From NCBI GenBank assembly GCA_030430495.1, contig JAUIKM010000037.1, forward strand, positions 1 through 59,051: a stretch of DNA of 59,051 nt. Direction: 5' to 3'. The translations under genes were made by a program, and so were the position numbers. How positions within the stretch are numbered: the stretch's first letter is position 1; each line of letters starts with the position of its first letter. The DNA is from a bacterium. Its GTDB lineage: Bacteria > Bacteroidota > Ignavibacteria > Kapaibacteriales > UBA7675. Below the pieces are notes generated by a model. It worked only from the letters and a program-made list of their open reading frames with translations. It was not told the origin of the DNA and searched no databases. Below are positions 53,401 to 59,051 of the stretch, piece by piece.

Positions 53401-56400
53401 GCATCTTTCGGTTGCCGTCGACAGCGCCGTGGTTTACGCCAATCACGAGAACCTGTACCGATGTTACATGAATAACTTGTACCGCGCACAGGACTCCACT
53501 CGTTATGTCGACGAATTCGGCGGTGAGATTCCCGATCTGGACTGCGGCGGGCAGGACTTTGACGACTGTCTCGACAGCCTGGTGGCGATCATGATCGACA
53601 GTTGTGAAGCGCGCTGTGAAGCACGCCGGGAAGCCTTCAGAGATTCGCTGGCCTATGCATTTGCCTACGATGGCATCGCGGTGCAGCGCGTGGATTCGCT
53701 GGGTGTGAACTACAGCGATATAGAAATAACAACTCCCGTGCGGGATACAATTACGGCATACGAATTTAACTGTCTGGCCGACATGCTGGTGGGACATTGC
53801 AATGATCAATGCCAGTTAACAGTTAATATCAACGGAAGCAACATTGAGTCGGTTGGAACGGAAGAGGAGATCGAAAACTATACCAATGCCCGTTACAGTC
53901 CATTCTTCAAGATCCGCCTGCCGTCAGTTTGTACGGACTGTCCCGACACGGCGTACTATCGGATTATCGACTCGGTCTACACGAATCTGGCTTTGTTGAA
54001 GGCGATTGACACTCTGAACTGCGAGTTGCAGAATTTCCGGGACACAATGACAAACGACATTGATTTCTGGAAGTACTACGATGCGTATGTGCTGGCTGCA
54101 GGGTTCTATGGCCCTCTATACAGTTGCCTGCCGGACACGGCCGCCAGATTAGTGGTTCACAAAGATGTTCCCGGGCGTTTCAGGCGTGAACAGATTTACG
54201 ATCCAGTCACTCAAGGTGCGAGCTGCCGACTTGTGTACGCTACTCCGCTGGGGCTGGTGGACAATGTTGATGCCGGAGAAGTACACGCACTGGTGTTTGT
54301 GTTAAACAATTATCTGGATTCGGCCTGGGGCAAAGTAGCCGGCGCCGACAGTTTTATTCCGACTGACTCCGCCAGCACTGAATTTTTCGACCCGAGCGGC
54401 TACTACACCTGGAAGGGAGGATCCTACTCCACCCCGTATAATGATCCGCTTTATCACGAGTGGGACACGTGCTACAATGACTCCGCTCAGGCCTGGGAAT
54501 ACTGCGATCACTTTTTGACCTGCATCAACGGTCAATCCAATCCGGTACCGCTGACCGACGTTGTCGATATTACATCCCATACTACCAGTCGTTTCCGCCG
54601 CGATGCAGCCGACAGCGTGGAATACATCATGGGAACCTATGAGTTCAGTTTTTACGGTGCGTACGACAGCGCGGATGTGAGCATACGTTTGCAGTACGGC
54701 GATCGGTCGGGCGAGAACATGCATTCGATCGATTTGATAATGGAAGTGGATGGACGACTCGACACCTGCCGATTTAACAGCACGACGGAAAAATACGAGT
54801 TAAGCGCGCTGCTGGACACGACTTTCAGAGCTGCCGTCGGTTACTTCCGAAGCAACACGGAGGGCGGGCTGGAGTTTTACGTGCCCGGCAAAGACTGGTC
54901 ATTTGCGATCGGCACGTTTACCGTTGGTTGCCAGGAGCCCTGCGACGTGCGCCAGGAGATTTGTTCGCTGACATGTGATACACTGCGTTGCGATCCCATT
55001 TGTTTCAAGTGGGAAGACGAACCAGATGTGGAGCCGGACGTAATGCTGCCGAAGTCCTGCGCCCAATTGGCCGTTGAGACGCTCATTCCGCATCTCGAAT
55101 CGCAGTTATTCGACGTATGCCTGGAAGAAGCGACCGAAAATGTGAAGGAGTCGTATAAAATCGCGTGTGGATTGCCCGCCTCGTTGCAGGACGAGTTTAT
55201 TGCGGAATACGGCAACAGTTTTTATCACTACACGCTCTACTACTACGACCGCGCCGGCAACCTTATAAAAACCATCCCGCCGAAAGGCGTGGATCTGGCG
55301 CACTCCGACACGCTCACGCGCAATACGCGGCCCGCCCATACGCTGCCGACGACCTACGAATACAACTCACTTGGCCAGTTGGTTAAACAAACAACGCCGG
55401 ATGGCGGCGCGACGGATTTCTGGTACAATGCCAAAGGACAGTTGCGCCTTTCGCAGAATGCGGAGCAGGCGTTAAACGACGAGTACTCCTACACCCGCTA
55501 CGACGGCCTGGGACGTATTGTTGAAGTTGGTCAAACGACAATTTTAACGGGCGCCGAGCAGGACAGCGCTGATCTGTTTGTGTTCCCGCAGGGCAGTGTG
55601 GAGCAGATAACTCAAACCACGTATACGACGGCGGCCTCGCCGACCGTGAGTTATCCGGCTACGGGACAAAACCAGCAGTATTTGCGCAATCGCGTCAGCT
55701 GGACCTTGACCGACCACGACGGCAACACCGGAACAACGGGCGATCAGGTGCGGACGGTCTACAGTTACGACGCACACGGCAATGTTGTCTGGCTGATGCA
55801 GGATTTGCCGGGGCTGGGCGAGACCTTTGTACACTACGACTACGATCTGATCAGCGGCAGGGTGAAGGAAGTTGTTCTGCGCGAAGGCGCGGCCGACGAA
55901 TTCCGCTATCGCTATCGCTATGACGACGACGGCCGATTGCTCTGCGCCGAGAGTTCGAACAACGGCGTGATCTGGGAAGAAGACGCCAAATACGCTTACT
56001 ACGCCCACGGTCCGTTGCGGCGTGTGGAGCTGGGCGACGACCGCATCCAGGGCATGGACTATACTTACACCATTCAGGGCTGGTTGAAGGCGATCAACCA
56101 TCCGGCGCCGGATCCGACGAACGCTCCGAGCCCAGGCCCGGCCTACGACCCGGGTGGCGACGGCGATCTGGTTGCGGCGGACGCATACGGTATGACGCTT
56201 GGCTATTTCCCCGGCGATTTTACCAACTACGCTTCGGGCAGTTCGCCGTTCAATCAATCGGCCGACTGGACGCTCAACGGCGATCCGCTCTACAACGGCA
56301 ATATCAGTTCATGGACCGGGAATATCATGACGAGCGGTCAGGGCGGCAAACAGTTTGAGCAGTTGACCGGTTATACGTATCGCTACGATCTGCTCAACCG

Positions 56401-58171
56401 GATCAAACGGGCGAGGTTCAATTCCTGGAACAGCGTCGGCGATACCTTTGATCTTCTGACCGACTACGGTGCGCACTTTGCCTACGACCCCAACGGCAAC
56501 CTCGACACGCTCAAGCGCTGGGGCTCAGGCGCAAGCAAGTTCGACGATTTTCTTTACCACTACAACAGTAACAGCAACAAACTGAGCTGGGTCACGGACA
56601 ATGTCGTAACTTCGGCCCTGGTCGGAGATATCGAAGGTGGTCAGGGCACAAACAACTACAGCTACGACGCCATCGGCAATCTGACGGCCGATGTGCAGGA
56701 AGGTATCAGCGACATCGACTGGACGGCTTACGGCAAGATCCGTTCGGTGGAAGAGACCGACAGTACGCGGATCATTTACAGCTACGACGCCGCGGGCAAC
56801 CGCATTCTGAAACAGGACAAACGCTGGAACGGAAGTTCATTTGCTCTTGAAAAAGAAACGTGGTACATTCGGGACGCCGCAGGCACCGTTCTTTCACAAT
56901 ACGAAAAGTCGCAATCGGGCGATACCACGACACGGCAGTCGGAAGTGCCGCTGTACGGCAGCAAGCGCCTCGGACTGTTCCGTCCGGAGCAGGACCGCTG
57001 GGCGACGGTGTCGAGCGATCCTTTGTACACGCGTTATGTTGACGAGCGCCAGTTTGAGTTGTCGGACCATCTGGGCAACGTCAGGGCGGTCGTCGGGGAC
57101 GTCCGATTACCTGTCAGTTCCCGTTTCATCGCGGATCTGAAAGCCTACAACAACTACTATCCGTTCGGCATGCTGCAATCGGACAGGAGTTGGGCATCGG
57201 AGAGTTATCGATATGGGTTTAACGGTATGGAGATGGACAATGAAGTTAAGGGCGCCGGTAACGCACTTAACTTCGGGGCGAGGATCCATGATCCGCGGTT
57301 GGGACGGTTTTTGAGTGTGGATCCGATGACTGCTGAGTACCCGGGAGCCGCACCGTATAGTTTTGCGGCAAGTTCACCAATCTCATTCATTGACTATAAT
57401 GGTGAGAATCCAAGAATATTCACTTGGATACGGGAAGGCTTCAGAAGAGGGCCGAAATTGTGGAGGGCAACAAGTGAAGTAATCAAGGGCATTTCTCAAA
57501 GGGGAGTAGTTACTAGTATCCAACGACTGTGGGAACCACTCACTGCATATAGTTCCAGATATCATGCATTTCTGACTACCAACAAACACTATCTTGAAGG
57601 TGCGACGGAAACGGTTTGGGGGCTACTCTTGAATGAGGACTATCCGGGTACTTCTGCTACCGGCGAAATGCTCAATCAGGGGGCCAAAGTACTTAAACGG
57701 ATACTTGGGGAAGCGATAAGTGATATACGAATACAACGTGTCACTGATGCATTGGCGGAAGCTACTATAAGGCACATTGATATTGGAGGAGCGGGACGAT
57801 ATGACAAAGCAATAAATTTCACAATTGATCCTAGCAGTTTTATTACAAATAAGGTCGAAGGACTAGCACAGGAAACGTTAAAAAGTGTATTAGATAATTC
57901 GGTTGATCTAGTAACCATGGAGTGGGGGCCTGTAAATCAAACTGGAATTTGGGAGCAAGTTCGTAGAATTATCAGACCGGGTGGAGAGATAAGAATTGAA
58001 AATCCAACTGGTGGAGGTATTGAAAAAATGCATCAAGAGGTAATCAAAATTCTTGGTGATAGGGTACAGGAAGTTAAGCAAACTACAATTTATGTTCAAG
58101 GTGACTTTGGGCTTGGTAGTGAAGAAGTAATGCCGATGCTTCAGACAGTCATTAAGATATTGGATGAATAG
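50438..58171 (+). CDS. giant secreted RHS protein with C-terminal methyltransferase-like toxin candidate
   Basis: The 2577-residue protein has a signal peptide (about 1-35); the ATG at 50438 lies eight bases after GGAGG. About 1600 residues of beta-rich, Cys-containing surface sequence follow. RHS/YD repeats run from about 1600 to 2280 (YDRAGNLIKTIPPKG, YNSLGQLVKQTTPDG, YSYDAAGNRILKQD), ending in the core signature NFGARIHDPRLGRFLSVDP and YSFAASSPISFIDYNG. The last 250 residues are a separate AT-rich module. It contains HIDIGGAGRYDKA (2446-2458), VDLVTMEWG (2489-2497) and RRIIRPGGEIRIENP (about 2509-2523), matching SAM-binding motif I, strand 4 and strand 5 of class I methyltransferases. RHS proteins commonly carry a variable C-terminal toxin, followed by its immunity gene, as seen here. 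Toxicity and substrate are inferred. Confidence 0.85.
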   Translation: MPNSIKHLPSTISKVVLGIGLAAGLLFAAAPSPQTAIDNGGQSGSRFAELLPDGPPLLQSYYVHERNTDSLLVGGDITDSAKIVLYLHSDPDPVYCVERCIKSAKVYLRFDVNGSDGLFDNGKTAFNTGVSVNLAEIDNMADTIGSMSLSLNAGASVDSVSPEQWYVYDITSDHPLNCDGSGNSEFERVEIDLTSVTLPGGALNDSLRFEARLVEEYAVQATKSGSPTDRLVSPVQATSQHPMVFEWQNIDCANDSFPNYQFQLLRLFNTDTANRHTPQTIKTVVDWDKALTLETYGPRQEMTLTVAEGTGFYIWRVRPIGDFYEGGIANDSNWGVWSWSPPDDTVMTVTYSGGTSYTPSQYKECLVYYTQFDDTLNFIYGRVFSEGQNSVPGISESINYADGLLFSRQQQARLQSQDCVLVSGSIYDFSGRPTLTPMGAPVNQSKFNYVPELYTTGGELYRAEHFDADANYKSPSLLDGGPVADYWSSVNPDTQIPSADSLAFARTLFYPEASGRVQEQSGPGLTHSLYGGRTVKTIYSNASERELVSIFGDEAPYVNGVTRVLSIDQNNVPSIQYIEKEGRVLATCLLYLPANDSLLMPLDHETLAEDYVNALTIADTIKVPTSYAGLYNVHGSSKIYLNEQDTVTLRYSISPQSFDLECQDFCRTCDYRIIRSFRRTFPTDSTLLLDTLVIDPALCPAGDSVFADVEVNASPGIYTMERWVLSNRADTLSTAGGDVVRPIVNAYCDTVRSAYAAVLRDTLNSIFGESYLNAWYHPDSTKSGPLYDSLLKSYLQYYAALDSSKILPIDTCCSIWLPPSSCVNGCDPPVNFEEFMFDMWRDSMGLTQDSLNYYFRDREGLPKFSGAAQDTGLFNNIVAGMQADGYDCYKLWRCWQNQIEMLPGRMFKRDTATLDLIVEADTLVYQQGFDLLENFLSCAGKRLSEFSSSPYGSNGYLEYPWRIYPQPDAGCLSDMGYVPLGFTGDSLWHLSVAVDSAVVYANHENLYRCYMNNLYRAQDSTRYVDEFGGEIPDLDCGGQDFDDCLDSLVAIMIDSCEARCEARREAFRDSLAYAFAYDGIAVQRVDSLGVNYSDIEITTPVRDTITAYEFNCLADMLVGHCNDQCQLTVNINGSNIESVGTEEEIENYTNARYSPFFKIRLPSVCTDCPDTAYYRIIDSVYTNLALLKAIDTLNCELQNFRDTMTNDIDFWKYYDAYVLAAGFYGPLYSCLPDTAARLVVHKDVPGRFRREQIYDPVTQGASCRLVYATPLGLVDNVDAGEVHALVFVLNNYLDSAWGKVAGADSFIPTDSASTEFFDPSGYYTWKGGSYSTPYNDPLYHEWDTCYNDSAQAWEYCDHFLTCINGQSNPVPLTDVVDITSHTTSRFRRDAADSVEYIMGTYEFSFYGAYDSADVSIRLQYGDRSGENMHSIDLIMEVDGRLDTCRFNSTTEKYELSALLDTTFRAAVGYFRSNTEGGLEFYVPGKDWSFAIGTFTVGCQEPCDVRQEICSLTCDTLRCDPICFKWEDEPDVEPDVMLPKSCAQLAVETLIPHLESQLFDVCLEEATENVKESYKIACGLPASLQDEFIAEYGNSFYHYTLYYYDRAGNLIKTIPPKGVDLAHSDTLTRNTRPAHTLPTTYEYNSLGQLVKQTTPDGGATDFWYNAKGQLRLSQNAEQALNDEYSYTRYDGLGRIVEVGQTTILTGAEQDSADLFVFPQGSVEQITQTTYTTAASPTVSYPATGQNQQYLRNRVSWTLTDHDGNTGTTGDQVRTVYSYDAHGNVVWLMQDLPGLGETFVHYDYDLISGRVKEVVLREGAADEFRYRYRYDDDGRLLCAESSNNGVIWEEDAKYAYYAHGPLRRVELGDDRIQGMDYTYTIQGWLKAINHPAPDPTNAPSPGPAYDPGGDGDLVAADAYGMTLGYFPGDFTNYASGSSPFNQSADWTLNGDPLYNGNISSWTGNIMTSGQGGKQFEQLTGYTYRYDLLNRIKRARFNSWNSVGDTFDLLTDYGAHFAYDPNGNLDTLKRWGSGASKFDDFLYHYNSNSNKLSWVTDNVVTSALVGDIEGGQGTNNYSYDAIGNLTADVQEGISDIDWTAYGKIRSVEETDSTRIIYSYDAAGNRILKQDKRWNGSSFALEKETWYIRDAAGTVLSQYEKSQSGDTTTRQSEVPLYGSKRLGLFRPEQDRWATVSSDPLYTRYVDERQFELSDHLGNVRAVVGDVRLPVSSRFIADLKAYNNYYPFGMLQSDRSWASESYRYGFNGMEMDNEVKGAGNALNFGARIHDPRLGRFLSVDPMTAEYPGAAPYSFAASSPISFIDYNGENPRIFTWIREGFRRGPKLWRATSEVIKGISQRGVVTSIQRLWEPLTAYSSRYHAFLTTNKHYLEGATETVWGLLLNEDYPGTSATGEMLNQGAKVLKRILGEAISDIRIQRVTDALAEATIRHIDIGGAGRYDKAINFTIDPSSFITNKVEGLAQETLKSVLDNSVDLVTMEWGPVNQTGIWEQVRRIIRPGGEIRIENPTGGGIEKMHQEVIKILGDRVQEVKQTTIYVQGDFGLGSEEVMPMLQTVIKILDE

Positions 58172-58184
58172 TTAGGAGGAGGCA

Positions 58185-58616
58185 GTGGAAAAATTCCTCG
58201 GGAAGATTAGGTATTTTCAGGAAGAGTTGAGCGATAGTGGAGAACCAATAATAACTTTTCCTGAGTACGTTCCCAAATCATGCATTGTTCTTAATGAAAT
58301 TCATAATATCAGAGATGAGAGAATTCGGCGTGGGCTTTGGATTTTGGTCTTTATTGCCGTTTGGAACGGAGCCGATTTGATTAAAGGTGTACGAGTTATA
58401 CAGCAATGTCAGAACAATAGCAAAATACCAACCGACGTGAATTTTGGATTTATTTTTTATAGTAATTCCGAATGTATCGAAGGGTTTTTCGAAGATAAAA
58501 TGCAAGCATACAACTCGACTCCGACATTATTCGTAAAAGATGGAAAAGTTGTATATCAAGATGACCAAGAATTACTTCTAATGAAAATTTCTGAACTTGT
58601 TGAAGAAAAGTTCTAG
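58185..58616 (+). CDS. thioredoxin-like protein without CxxC, candidate immunity protein
   Basis: The 143-residue cytoplasmic protein starts at a GTG behind GGAGG, 13 bp after the RHS stop. Its central part LWILVFIAVWNGADLIKGVR (51-70) aligns with the thioredoxin strand and active-site helix, where WCGPCK becomes WNGADL. STPTLFVKDGKVVYQ (111-125) is the classic cis-Pro segment. It therefore looks like a thioredoxin fold that cannot do disulfide chemistry. Its position, its size and the same low GC as the toxin module point to an immunity protein. An accessory role in toxin folding is the alternative. Confidence 0.7.
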   Translation: MEKFLGKIRYFQEELSDSGEPIITFPEYVPKSCIVLNEIHNIRDERIRRGLWILVFIAVWNGADLIKGVRVIQQCQNNSKIPTDVNFGFIFYSNSECIEGFFEDKMQAYNSTPTLFVKDGKVVYQDDQELLLMKISELVEEKF

Positions 58617-58700
58617 AGATTGGATAGATTACGGTATGTACGTCTTCACGAATAAAGGATAATAATTTTGAATATTGACCCGCCGCCTCCGGCGGACTTC

Positions 58701-59000
58701 TCACCTAGCGGCTTGCGCCGCAGGGCGCATACTCTTCGTCTTGCGCGTCCGCCTTCGGCGGCGGTTTGCTGTTTCTCACTTAACCCCAAGAAATCGTTGA
58801 CCAATGACGTATTTATCACTTGGCGGCTTGCGCCGCAGGGCGCATACTCTTCGTCTTGCGCGTCCGCCTTCGGCGGCGGTTTGCTGTTTCTCACTTAACC
58901 TCAAGAACTCGTTGACTTGTGGCAGACTTCTCACCTGGTGGTTTGCGGCGCATGCCGCATACTCTTCTTCTTGCGCGTCCGGCCATCGGCCGGCGGTTTG
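58701..59000. repeat. 115-bp tandem repeats with two conserved hairpins
   Basis: Units start at TCAC at 58701, 58816 and 58931, the third being partial. Each has a first hairpin (GCGCC-GCAG-GGCGC in units 1 and 2; GCGGC-GCAT-GCCGC in unit 3) and a second (CCGCC-TTC-GGCGG in units 1 and 2; CCGGCC-ATC-GGCCGG in unit 3). Both stems stay paired despite base changes on both sides. A similar hairpin (CCGCC-TCC-GGCGG) precedes unit 1. Confidence 0.85.
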
Positions 59001-59011
59001 CATAATGTGCT

Positions 59012-59046
59012 TTAGCGTGCAAACGCGTGAGCGTTGTGCATGCTAA
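59012..59046. repeat. imperfect inverted repeat at the window end
   Basis: TTAGCGTGCAAACGC and GCGTTGTGCATGCTAA pair over about 15 bp with one wobble and one bulged base, around the loop GTGA. It may belong to the repeat array or be a terminator whose tail lies outside the window. Confidence 0.6.
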
Positions 59047-59051
59047 GGCCA

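Larger units (their letters stand above)
58617..59051. other. gene-free region with tandem repeats at the window end
   Basis: No gene is seen after the candidate immunity gene. Short AT-rich sequence gives way at about 58680 to GC-rich 115-bp tandem repeats, and the window ends in a long imperfect hairpin. Open frames through the repeats exist on both strands but simply follow the repeat. Confidence 0.6.

Noticed and set aside
58701-59046. Integron attC array
   Set aside because: An ACTTAAC string resembling an inverse core occurs in the repeats, but I find no matching GTTRRRY core, and no integrase or separate cassettes are in view. Not ruled out, only unsupported.

Overview
This 59 kb window looks like a chromosomal segment of a GC-rich member of the Bacteroidota/Chlorobiota group. 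Three things support this. Several upstream regions carry the Bacteroidota-type promoter pattern TTTG-N19/20-TAnnTTTG (nth, tRNA-Pro, the atp operon, and near-matches at hicA and tRNA-Thr). Secreted proteins end in type IX secretion (T9SS)-like sorting domains and contain Bacteroidota-style propeller/PKD modules. The F-type ATP synthase operon (atpB-E-F-H-A-G) lacks atpD and atpC. I cannot place the organism more precisely.

Layout, left to right. 0.5-3.1 kb: an ECF sigma factor, a membrane-anchored anti-sigma-like protein that appears fused to an outer-membrane beta-barrel, and a lipoprotein. 3.3-7.9 kb: an M14 peptidase, a FAD oxidoreductase, an MnmM/YtqB-like methyltransferase and an S4-domain protein. 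8.1-9.1 kb: a HicAB toxin-antitoxin pair with a palindromic operator lying over its promoter. 9.1-13.8 kb: a gene-poor, repeat-rich stretch holding nth, an orphan sdhC and tRNA-Pro(GGG), with a 12-bp minisatellite, a perfect 24-bp palindrome and a 69-bp tandem repeat that translates as 23-residue units. 13.8-20.3 kb: housekeeping genes (nadE, family 4 uracil-DNA glycosylase, ddl, adenosine kinase, and a secreted protein with a CBM9-like C-terminus). 20.5-27.5 kb: the atp operon, with hldD inserted between atpA and atpG and a strong hairpin between atpE and atpF. 27.6-29.3 kb: tRNA-Thr(UGU), a decayed MBL-fold hydrolase gene and a dispersed repeat.

29.3-58.6 kb is an accessory surface/secretion region. 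It has two large secreted proteins with T9SS-like C-termini, separated by a promoter and a multi-hairpin RNA candidate. An OmpH/Skp-like chaperone, a lipoprotein, a 2119-residue RHS-associated surface protein, a Cys-rich secreted protein and a small secreted protein follow. Next come five lipoproteins with formylglycine-generating-enzyme (FGE)/C-type-lectin-like domains, including a near-perfect 2.18 kb tandem duplication and C-terminal tails that vary far more than the rest. The region ends with a 2577-residue RHS protein whose AT-rich C-terminal module reads as a class I methyltransferase fold, followed directly by a thioredoxin-like protein without CxxC that I propose as its immunity partner. 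The window closes with 115-bp tandem repeats whose two hairpins show compensatory changes.

The most promising leads for an undescribed system are the RHS-methyltransferase/redox-dead-thioredoxin pair, the variable FGE lipoprotein array beside it (possibly diversified by recombination or an off-window diversity-generating retroelement), and the anti-sigma/beta-barrel fusion.
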